Below, in pieces: positions 26,350-33,684 of a DNA stretch of 64,000 bases; position 1 is the first letter of the stretch, and every line of letters starts with the position of its first letter. A program made the position numbers and the translations under genes. The DNA comes from Nevskiaceae bacterium. GTDB taxonomy: Bacteria; Pseudomonadota; Gammaproteobacteria; Nevskiales; Nevskiaceae. The notes beneath the pieces were generated by a model. The model made no database searches, was not told the DNA's origin, and saw only the letters and a list, made by a program, of their open reading frames with translations. The stretch lies in contig SCRT01000018.1 of NCBI GenBank assembly GCA_004298465.1, forward strand, positions 1 to 64,000, in the 5' to 3' direction.

Positions 26350-28704
26350 TCAGTGTATGGAGCGCTGGCTGCCTGTGGATATGGCGGCTCCCGGCTTCGA
26401 AATTGCAGAGGAGTCGGCACCTGGATCGGGTTTTGCCTGCCGCAACGGCAGGTCGATGTAGCTGCCGCCGTACCAGCGCACTTCGAGCGGGCGGCCGGCG
26501 TTGCGGATGGATTCCACGGCCACGTCATCTCCGGTGCCGTAGTTGATCTGCTGGTCGGGGCGCTTGCTGATGCCGAGGACGAACACCAGCCGGCTGCCGG
26601 TGGGCAGGGCGGTTGCGGCGACGTACGGGCTTGAGAAGTCGAGTGTCTGGCGCGCGCCGGCGCGCAGCAGGTGGCGGTTCTCACGGTCCTTCACGTAGCT
26701 TGCACGTTGCTGCATCGGGTGCACCAGCAGCCGGTAGCGGCCGTCCGGCAATTCGGCATAGAGCGCGGCGGTGAAGTCCATGTCCTGCTTGTTGACACGG
26801 AAATCCAGGTGGCCGCTGGTGCTGCCGATGAGTGTCATGGCGTGGTCCAGCGGTACGCTGCGGAAGGCTACGGCATGGCGTTGCGGCAGTTCGTGTGTGA
26901 CGAGCGCGCCTGTAGGCTGCCAATCGGCGTCGTCACGTGTCTTGAAGTCCACTTTCAGCGTTGTCGAGCGATCCGCTTCGCCGCGGTCGGGCGTGAGCTG
27001 ACCGTCTGCTGGGAGATTGTTTTTCGCCCCCGGCGTGAGATAGAAGCGCGACGTTCCGGCGTCCAGTGCTGCAAGAGACGGAGCGTGCTGCCAGTGGTTT
27101 GTACCAGCCACTTCGATGTTCACGGCTGCTTTCAACAGCGCTGGGCGTGGTGTGCGGTTGAAGATGTGGTCGAACCACGCGAAACGCAGGGCCGACAGGT
27201 TGATGCGGGCCGCGGGGTCGAGCACCAGCCCGCCGAGTGCCGGGCGGGGATGGTCGCGGAGGGCATCGCCATCCCACGGGCCGATGAGCAGCGTGGCACG
27301 GTTGCGTTTGGGGGTGTCGGGGCGGTGACGCGCGTGCCCGCGGAACAAGTAGAGGTCGCCGGAGGCATTGGCGGCGAAGGTTCCGGTCACGGTGAGCGTT
27401 GGGATGTCCAGTGCCGCAAAGGCCTTGGTATCCGGCGTCAGCACTTGCCAGTGCGCGTCGAAACTTGGGTGTCCGAGCCAGCGCTGGAACACGCCGTTCG
27501 GCAGCCCGGCAAGCGTGTCGAGCGTATCGTAGGGCGAGCCTTTCGCGTACCAACGGGCGTTCAGGCTCTGCCAGAAATCCTCGCGGTGCTCACCGTGCTG
27601 CGCGGTGCCGTGCGTGTGGTTCGTCGCCCAGCGCAGGGCGGCGTTCTCAAAGATGCGGCCTTGGGTAGGAAAGTCGATACCGGGCACCATGGCGTTGCTG
27701 GTGGCGATGGCCGTCAAGGCCGGCGGCAAGTGCCGCGCCGCCGCCCACGCTGCGAATGCGCTGTAGCCGGTGCCGTACATGCCGACCCGGCCGTCACTCC
27801 ACGGCTGGCGCGCCGCCCATTCCACGGCGGCGGCTGCGTCGCGTGGCACGTACCAGAATGGGCGGATGCGACCACGACGGATGAAGGCGTCGCGCGTATA
27901 GACAACTAGGCAGGCATAACCGTGCGCGGCGCATTCCGCGGCCGGGCGTGCGGTGCGGTCGAGGGTGAATTCCAGCAGCACGGGGCGGCGCGCTTTCGCG
28001 CGTGACTGCAGCAGGCGGGCGCGCAGCACGGCGCCATCGCGAGTCTTGAAGCGCAGCGCCTCTGTGGTGTAGCGGCGGTGTTCTTCCTGTAGCGCGAGGG
28101 CGGCGACCGCTGCGCGGGTCTGTTGATGAATGCGGTAACGCAGGTACAGGCGCATCAGGTGCAGGGCTTGCGGCGTGGTGATTTCGGATGAGGTACGCAC
28201 GGCATCGAACGCGGCTTGCAGATCGGTGGCTCGACTTTCCGGCAGCGCCCCATTCGAGTGGGTCAGTTCAAAAGCCCGCAGGTCGCCGAGCGGACGCAAC
28301 GCGACCGAAAGCCGCTGCGTGAATGCGGCTTCGAAGTTGCCGTGCTTTCCCGTGGTCGCATCGTGTGCCGCGACCCACGCATCGAACAACGCGGCCGGTG
28401 CCATCACAGCCGGTCGGGCCGGTGCTCCGTGCGACTGGCGATTTTTTAGCGAATGCTGCGTCTCGATGGCGGCGCGGTCGTCCTGCGCCACAAGCTGGAT
28501 GATGAACAGGTTTTCGAGGAAGCGCGTCGGGTCCTTGTCTTCGTAGACCGGCAGCACGCGCTCCGCAAGGTCGCGCAAGGCGATGGCCGTGGTGGGCGCG
28601 TCCACTTGCGTCGGCGCCTTGAATTCGAACGTTTGCGGGTTGGCTCGTGCGCTGCCACAGGCGAGCAGCAGGGCGGTACAGGCGGCGAGGAGACGCCTGT
28701 TCAT
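26350..28704 (-). CDS. CocE/NonD-family hydrolase-like protein, catalytic residues apparently lost
   Basis: A 784-residue exported protein. A signal peptide is present (MNRRLLAACTALLLACGSARA), possibly a lipobox at LLAC. A helical N-terminal region precedes an alpha/beta-hydrolase with the CocE/X-Pro dipeptidyl peptidase layout and a C-terminal jelly-roll domain. Where active members have GxSYxG, this has YGTGYSAF (Gly about residue 313 at the Ser position). Where they have GPWxH, it has IGPWDGD. Both nucleophile and His therefore seem missing (my alignment by eye). The ATG at 28704 overlaps the stop of the transporter gene (ATGA). An upstream in-frame ATG at 28758 is rejected because the signal peptide starts here. 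Confidence 0.78.
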   Translation of the reverse strand: MNRRLLAACTALLLACGSARANPQTFEFKAPTQVDAPTTAIALRDLAERVLPVYEDKDPTRFLENLFIIQLVAQDDRAAIETQHSLKNRQSHGAPARPAVMAPAALFDAWVAAHDATTGKHGNFEAAFTQRLSVALRPLGDLRAFELTHSNGALPESRATDLQAAFDAVRTSSEITTPQALHLMRLYLRYRIHQQTRAAVAALALQEEHRRYTTEALRFKTRDGAVLRARLLQSRAKARRPVLLEFTLDRTARPAAECAAHGYACLVVYTRDAFIRRGRIRPFWYVPRDAAAAVEWAARQPWSDGRVGMYGTGYSAFAAWAAARHLPPALTAIATSNAMVPGIDFPTQGRIFENAALRWATNHTHGTAQHGEHREDFWQSLNARWYAKGSPYDTLDTLAGLPNGVFQRWLGHPSFDAHWQVLTPDTKAFAALDIPTLTVTGTFAANASGDLYLFRGHARHRPDTPKRNRATLLIGPWDGDALRDHPRPALGGLVLDPAARINLSALRFAWFDHIFNRTPRPALLKAAVNIEVAGTNHWQHAPSLAALDAGTSRFYLTPGAKNNLPADGQLTPDRGEADRSTTLKVDFKTRDDADWQPTGALVTHELPQRHAVAFRSVPLDHAMTLIGSTSGHLDFRVNKQDMDFTAALYAELPDGRYRLLVHPMQQRASYVKDRENRHLLRAGARQTLDFSSPYVAATALPTGSRLVFVLGISKRPDQQINYGTGDDVAVESIRNAGRPLEVRWYGGSYIDLPLRQAKPDPGADSSAISKPGAAISTGSQRSIH

Positions 28705-30515
28705 GGCGCTTCTCCGGCAGGGGGAGCGTGCGGGTCGGGCGTCGGCGGAGGTGTCCACGCAAGCGGCAGTGTGCGCGTGAACAGCGCCTTGCAGGGGCCA
28801 GGAACAGCCCCGATGTGGATCACGCCGGTGGCAGACAGCTCGCCCTGCAGGGCGAGCGCAAACGGCGCGAGGGCCTCCGGTTTAAGGGTGGCCAGCACAC
28901 CGTCGATCAGCAGCCATTGCGGTTGCTGGACGAAGATGCGAGCCAGTGCCACCGCGATCTGTTCATCGTGGTTCAGTTCACGGTCCCAGCGCCGCGTCGT
29001 GTCGAGCAGTGGCACGAGGCGCGGCAGATGGAAGCGCTGCAGGCTGTCGGCATAGCGTGTCGTGGCAAAGTCGCCGGCTTGCTGCGGGTAGGCCAGTACA
29101 TCCCGCAGCGCGCCGCGCGGCAGATAGGGCAGGCCGCGCGGCAGGTAGGTGAAGCGCTCGCCGCCTGGCTGCGTGATGTGCCCGCTGCCCCACGGCCACA
29201 GGCCCGCGAGCGCGCGAAACAGTGGTCCGCACAGTGCATCCGGAGCGCCGGTGGCCTGCACGCGTTCGCCGCTGTGGATCTCGATTCCGGCATCCGCGAA
29301 ACGCACGTGGCCGGCGCTGGCTTCGACGTTCAGGCCGTCGATGTGCAGCACGCCCGCCGGGCCCGGGGTGAAGTGGATGTCAGCACCGGATTCCGGCGTC
29401 AGTTCAGCGTCTGTCAGGGCTTGCCGGAAGCTTGCGACACGCAGCAGCGTGGCGCGCCAGTCGGCGATGACGCTGTAGTTGTCCACGAACCAGCGCAGCG
29501 ACACCTCGGCCTGCGTGAAGGCGGCTGCGGCCATGATGAGCCCGCCGAAGGACAGCTTGCCGGAGAAGTACAGTGGTGCAGCGACGAGGACCGGAAAGAT
29601 GTTCGTGATCCAGCCGAACGTGGCCGTCACCCATGTCAGGTTCGTGAGGCTGAGCACGACGAGGCGCGTGGCTTCCAGCACTTCGTGCAGGTCGATGCGG
29701 ATCCGGCGTTGTTCGTCGGCTTCGCCGGCGGCGAGCGAGATGCCGTCCAGATGCTCGTTGATGCGCACCAGCGAGTAGCGCAGATCGGCTTCGCGCGCAT
29801 AACGCTCGGCGTTGCGGCTGACGAGGCGGCGTCCGACGAAGTAGCTGAGCACGCCGCCGGTGCCGGAATACAGGATCGCAGCCCACAGCATGTAGCCGGG
29901 CACGGCATAGTCCTGCCCGCCGATGTGGATGGAGAACGCGGCGGAAATCGTCCATAGCACGCCGGCGAAGGAGCCGAACAGGACGGTCGCCTGCAACAGG
30001 CCGATCGCGAGGTTGGCCGACAGTTCGCACAGGTTGCGCGTGTCGTCATGCATGCGCTGGTCGGGGTTGACGCCCATCGGCCCGGACTGTGTCAGCCAGA
30101 ATGCCCGGCGCGGGCGCATCCATTGCGCCGTGAGATCTTCCACCAGGCTTTCGCGCAGGCGCCATTTCAGTGTTTCGCCCAGCCAGCGCTGGGCCACGTT
30201 CAGTACCAGCAGGCCTAAGGCGATGACGAGGAACACGAGCAGTTCGTGGCGGAAGTCGCCGAGGTCGCGCCGCGAGATGGCGTCGTAGAACGGCTTGTTC
30301 CACTCGTTGAGCTGGAGCTGTCCGTAGGCGGTGAGCGCGATGACAAGCGTGATGCCGGCCGCCAGCCATGCGAGCGTGCGGCGCACGGCAGACTGGCGCA
30401 GGGCCTGCCCGATCTGCCTGACTTGCCGCAGCAGGCCAGTCTGCACGTCGGCTTCGGCCTGGGCTTCCGTCACGTGCTCCGGTTGGGTGGCCGGGGAATC
30501 CTGTGTGGCGTCCAC
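28701..30515 (-). CDS. SbmA/BacA-like ABC transporter with degenerate ATPase domain
   Basis: A 604-residue inner-membrane protein. The membrane domain with about six helices has the SbmA/BacA/YddA hallmarks (QLNEWNKPFYDAISRRDL near residue 70, then WRLRESLV and NPDQRMHDD). A C-terminal nucleotide-binding domain follows, but its motifs have decayed. The Walker A region reads TGAPDALCG (about 422-430) instead of GPSGSGKS. The signature reads LNHDE (about 513) instead of LSLGE. Walker B ends LLIDG instead of LFLDE. ATP hydrolysis is therefore unlikely, and transport may be proton-driven as for E. coli SbmA, which has no ATPase domain. The GTG start lies 3 nt after the GH15 stop. Confidence 0.8.
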   Translation of the reverse strand: MDATQDSPATQPEHVTEAQAEADVQTGLLRQVRQIGQALRQSAVRRTLAWLAAGITLVIALTAYGQLQLNEWNKPFYDAISRRDLGDFRHELLVFLVIALGLLVLNVAQRWLGETLKWRLRESLVEDLTAQWMRPRRAFWLTQSGPMGVNPDQRMHDDTRNLCELSANLAIGLLQATVLFGSFAGVLWTISAAFSIHIGGQDYAVPGYMLWAAILYSGTGGVLSYFVGRRLVSRNAERYAREADLRYSLVRINEHLDGISLAAGEADEQRRIRIDLHEVLEATRLVVLSLTNLTWVTATFGWITNIFPVLVAAPLYFSGKLSFGGLIMAAAAFTQAEVSLRWFVDNYSVIADWRATLLRVASFRQALTDAELTPESGADIHFTPGPAGVLHIDGLNVEASAGHVRFADAGIEIHSGERVQATGAPDALCGPLFRALAGLWPWGSGHITQPGGERFTYLPRGLPYLPRGALRDVLAYPQQAGDFATTRYADSLQRFHLPRLVPLLDTTRRWDRELNHDEQIAVALARIFVQQPQWLLIDGVLATLKPEALAPFALALQGELSATGVIHIGAVPGPCKALFTRTLPLAWTPPPTPDPHAPPAGEAP

Positions 30516-30518
30516 GCT

Positions 30519-31847
30519 TCAGTGCCTGCCCAGCGCCGCGCGGCGGGCGTGGCAGGCGGTGATGAAGGCTGCGTCGCTCCAGCCGAGCTGTAGGGCGGAA
30601 TCCGCCGCGCCGCTGCGCGGGTCGTATTGTTCAGGCAGTGTGGCGTTCGTCGACGCCAGCCGCTGCAGGGCATGCAGGAAGCTGTCGCCACGGGTGATCC
30701 AGTACGCCGGGTCTTTGGCGCCGATAGCGGCCCGGAAACACAGTTCCGCCGCCGCCAGCGTACACACCGGCCATGGGCCGCCCGAATAGTAGGCGTCGTG
30801 CAGGTAGCGGCCGAGCGCCGCGCCGTCTGTGGCTGGGCGCCCATGGTTGATCGGGAAAACCTGCGCGAAGTACGTCTCCAGCCGAGCGAGCGTGGCGTGC
30901 ACCCGCGGATCGTAGGCCGTGTGCGCGCCGCCCCCGTCGCCGCCGGCGTGGATGACCGACAGGATCACGGCCATGTCGAGCTGCTTATCTGGGTTGCCGC
31001 CGGCGACGAAGCGCGAGCGGTAGCAGTGGCTCTGCGGATCGCGGAAGTCTTCCAGCCCGTGCAGGAGTGCCTCCGCCGTGTTGCGATAACGCAGCGCTAG
31101 TGTCGTATCGCCAAGCTTTGCCCGCCACGCCGCGCCCGCTGCCAGTGCGGCGCCAGCCACGCGCTGGAGGTAGTAGTGGCGGCCGTATTCCTCTTCCCAG
31201 ATGTCGAAGGATGCATCGCCGGCGTGGCGGCAAGTAGCGGCCAGCGCCGTGGACAACAGCGCATCGAGTGCCGCGCGGGTATCCCGAGGCAGCTCGGGTA
31301 CGTCCCGCCAACGGAGCAGTATCAGCGCCAGTAACGGTGCGCCATCGTGTTGGGGGCGATTCCAGCGCGAAACATCCAGCGAGCCATCCGCGTTCACGCG
31401 GGCCTCCGCCAGCACCGCCGCGCCGTGAACCTGCGCGAGTTCCGTCGCCGGGCGCAGGAACTTCACGAAGTCCGGCGCCACCGCGTTTCGCCACTGTGCG
31501 TCCACCACGAACTGGGTGCCGTCGAGCGCCAGCAGCCGGGTGGTGAAGTCGACGAAATCCGCCACTTGCCGCAGGGCCGCGTTCTGGTCTGTGGTGCCGG
31601 CTTCGTAGAGGACGCGCAGGGCGTCCATGACCAACGCGGAATCGCGGAACCAGTGGAAGAAGTAGTCCGGCTGCGGATCGTAGTGGCCGAGGCGGGGCGA
31701 GGCGACGACGGCGCCGCGCGCACCGCGCACGCGCTGGTCGAAACCAGGCCGGGCCTGGGTCAGCGCAACCGGCGAGAGGACATCCGACAAGCAGCGCGCG
31801 CTGTGGGCGTATCGCTCGGTGAGCCACGCTTCCAGGGCGGCGATCAA
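30519..31847 (-). CDS. glycoside hydrolase family 15 (glucoamylase-like)
   Basis: A 442-residue (alpha/alpha)6-barrel protein of the GH15 type. HWFRDSALVMDAL lies near residue 65. DIWEEEYGRHYYLQ near 215 carries the likely acid Glu, and LPEQYDPRSG near 415 carries the second Glu. GH15 enzymes release glucose or trehalose-derived sugars by inversion. No signal peptide is seen, so the protein may act in the cytoplasm. The start is TTG at 31847, 9 nt after the previous stop, with GAAGG upstream. Second gene of a four-gene operon. Confidence 0.85.
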   Translation of the reverse strand: MIAALEAWLTERYAHSARCLSDVLSPVALTQARPGFDQRVRGARGAVVASPRLGHYDPQPDYFFHWFRDSALVMDALRVLYEAGTTDQNAALRQVADFVDFTTRLLALDGTQFVVDAQWRNAVAPDFVKFLRPATELAQVHGAAVLAEARVNADGSLDVSRWNRPQHDGAPLLALILLRWRDVPELPRDTRAALDALLSTALAATCRHAGDASFDIWEEEYGRHYYLQRVAGAALAAGAAWRAKLGDTTLALRYRNTAEALLHGLEDFRDPQSHCYRSRFVAGGNPDKQLDMAVILSVIHAGGDGGGAHTAYDPRVHATLARLETYFAQVFPINHGRPATDGAALGRYLHDAYYSGGPWPVCTLAAAELCFRAAIGAKDPAYWITRGDSFLHALQRLASTNATLPEQYDPRSGAADSALQLGWSDAAFITACHARRAALGRH

Positions 31848-31856
31848 GGGCGGCCT

Positions 31857-33143
31857 TCAGCGATCCGGGAACGAGAAGCCGAGCCGCCGCAGGGCGGTGC
31901 GGATTTCCGGGATCGCCATGAACAGCTTCCACAGCAGCCCGCTGCGATGGTTTTCGATCATCGCGACGATCGGCCCCTGGTCGATGGCCAGGTGGGTCTG
32001 CGCCGTCCAGCCGCGCGACGGGTTGAAGGCATCCACGAAGCCGTAGTCGCGCCAGATGCGGTCGCCGTATTCGCGCAGGAAATGGCGCAGCACCTTCAGC
32101 ACGGCCTGCGGCTCGTAAGGCAGGCTGGCCAGCGCGGCGGTGGGCGAGAGCGTGCCGTTGTCGTGCGCCGGGTCGTGGGCGGCATAGCCGTCCGGGTCGT
32201 CGCTGGCCGTCAGGCCCCAGCAGTCCGCGTCGTAGCCGGCGAAGTGGCCGGGATTGTCCGCGCAGTACGCGGCGTGGATGTGCACGTGCGCGGTGTTCTG
32301 CACCCAGTAATCCGAGTAACGGTCGCGCAGCCCGCGCGGGTCGAGCCCGCAGAACGAGTAGTGCGCGAAGAACAGCGGGCCGCCGAAGGGCATGCCGAGG
32401 GGCAGCTCGATGCCGCAATAGCGCCGGCCGTTCGTGAAGTCCGCGCCGCTGGCGTAGCCGCGGTGGTAGACCTCGGGCGCCACGCCGTAGCGCGGCGCGG
32501 CGGCAGCCAGCACGTAGGCGATCAGGCATTCGTTCCAGCCGTGGATCTCGTGGTCGAGCGCCCAGCCGTTGTTCGGGCTCCAGTGCCAGTACAGCAGCTT
32601 TCGCCCCTGGGTGTACCAGTCCCATTCCACGTCGCTCCACAGCCAGTCGATCAGCGTGCGCAGGCGTGTTTCCTCGGGCGCGGCGGCGTCGAAGTACTGG
32701 CGTGCGCACAGCAAGCCCTGGAACAGCAGCGCGGTTTCCACGAGATCGCCGCCGTCATCCTTGCGGCCAAAGGGAATCGTGGCGCCAGTGCGCCCGTTCA
32801 TGAAATGCGGAAACGCGCCGTGGTAGCAGGTGGCGCGGCACAGCACGTCCAGCATCGCCTGCAGCCGTGCCACGCCCTGCGCGCGCGTGATCCAGCCGCG
32901 AGCCACGCCGACGATGAGCGCCATGGCGCCGAAGCCCGAGCCGCCGATGGCGACGAGTTCATCGTCCGGTGCGGGGGCCACGCCCGCCGTGCAGCGGTCG
33001 CGAGCCAGCCCGCTGACGGGATGGGCGGCTTCCCAGAAGAAGCGGAACGTCTGTTTCTGCACCGCTTCCAGCAGCGCGTCGTCTGGGAGGGCCGCGAGTT
33101 TGGCGGCACTGCGGGGGTCGGCGAGGGTCTGCGAACTGTTCAC
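31857..33143 (-). CDS. GH144-type endo-beta-1,2-glucanase-like protein (glucoamylase domain PF10091)
   Basis: A 428-residue protein with the PF10091 signature TFRFFWEAAHPVSGLARDR near residue 35, then GGSGFGAMALIVGVARGWI and SPNNGWALDHEIHGWNE. Characterised members of this family (GH144) cut beta-1,2-glucan. The C-terminal GPIVAMIENHRSGLLW motif is typical. No signal peptide is visible. GTG 33143 is proposed as the start. GTG 33188 would add 15 residues, but those lie in a scrap of RHS sequence, so the native 5' end may have been replaced. First gene of the operon that continues with GH15. Confidence 0.78.
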   Translation of the reverse strand: MNSSQTLADPRSAAKLAALPDDALLEAVQKQTFRFFWEAAHPVSGLARDRCTAGVAPAPDDELVAIGGSGFGAMALIVGVARGWITRAQGVARLQAMLDVLCRATCYHGAFPHFMNGRTGATIPFGRKDDGGDLVETALLFQGLLCARQYFDAAAPEETRLRTLIDWLWSDVEWDWYTQGRKLLYWHWSPNNGWALDHEIHGWNECLIAYVLAAAAPRYGVAPEVYHRGYASGADFTNGRRYCGIELPLGMPFGGPLFFAHYSFCGLDPRGLRDRYSDYWVQNTAHVHIHAAYCADNPGHFAGYDADCWGLTASDDPDGYAAHDPAHDNGTLSPTAALASLPYEPQAVLKVLRHFLREYGDRIWRDYGFVDAFNPSRGWTAQTHLAIDQGPIVAMIENHRSGLLWKLFMAIPEIRTALRRLGFSFPDR

Positions 33144-33162
33144 GGCTGCCGGTTTCCTGACT

Positions 33163-33234
33163 GCGATGCCGCTGGTGAGGTTGCCCACGATTCTGCCCGG
33201 TGGCGTTGAGCAGGTTCGTAGTGGTGCCGGTCGA
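33163..33234 (-). repeat. deleted scrap of RHS gene sequence
   Basis: Bases 33163-33191 are identical to 34477-34505 within the RHS gene. Bases 33192-33234 match 34790-34832 with one mismatch. The intervening 284 bp of the RHS gene are missing. The scrap thus looks like a second RHS copy that lost an internal piece and now abuts the GH144 gene. Confidence 0.88.
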
Positions 33235-33268
33235 AGCCGTTGGTGCGCTGATCATAGCTGTAGCCAAT

Positions 33269-33313
33269 GAGATCAATCGAGTCTGACCGCATTGATCTGA
33301 CCCCATTGATCTC
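33269..33313. repeat. inverted repeat GAGATCAAT / ATTGATCTC
   Basis: A 9-bp perfect dyad (33269-33277 and 33305-33313) with an extra ATTGATCT copy at 33291-33298. The phrase attgatctgacccc recurs in parts. It lies just after the putative immunity gene. There is no T-tract. It may be a hairpin terminator or part of a REP-like repeat. Confidence 0.5.
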
Positions 33314-33684
33314 TATTCCGGATGCTCGTTATTTTGCCCTTCATCTCCACAAATTGGGCATACGGTCGCAGTTGTCAGCTTCTGATGCCATTTCCCGAGG
33401 GAGTAACGTCTCATCAGTTTGAAGACAACGCCGTAACCACATCGACGGCATTTCAAAGCAGTGGCCAACCAAGAAAAAAACACGACCCCCATCCCGACGA
33501 ACGCCAGTCCGTAGAACACAGCAGCATTTTGATTGCCCGTAGCGGGGGTGTTCAGACTTTCAACCATTTCTAGGAAGAATCCTGCTGCCGCTACTGCCAA
33601 GAGCAGCGAAATTCCGAGCTTCCAGACTTGTCCAGTCCGCGCAACCCACCAGGTTGCCGCCGCCTTGCTTGAAGCTAATGACAT
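33313..33684 (-). CDS. small membrane protein with zinc ribbon; candidate RHS immunity protein
   Basis: A 123-residue protein with two hydrophobic helices (about residues 22-42 and 54-75) followed by a C-terminal zinc-ribbon-like CRRCG ... CPICGD. I recognise no family. Its ATG overlaps the end of the RHS gene by 10 nt and has no good ribosome site, so translation is probably coupled to RHS. Visibly more AT-rich than its neighbours, as is the RHS tip. Immunity genes of polymorphic toxins sit in exactly this place, and a membrane location would suit a membrane-acting toxin. This role is inference. Confidence 0.62.
   Translation of the reverse strand: MSLASSKAAATWWVARTGQVWKLGISLLLAVAAAGFFLEMVESLNTPATGNQNAAVFYGLAFVGMGVVFFSWLATALKCRRCGYGVVFKLMRRYSLGKWHQKLTTATVCPICGDEGQNNEHPE

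Noticed and set aside
33144-33188. GTG 33188 as start of the GH144-type protein
   Set aside because: The extra residues are encoded by the RHS scrap and would be accidental; GTG 33143 begins at unique sequence. The longer start cannot be fully excluded.
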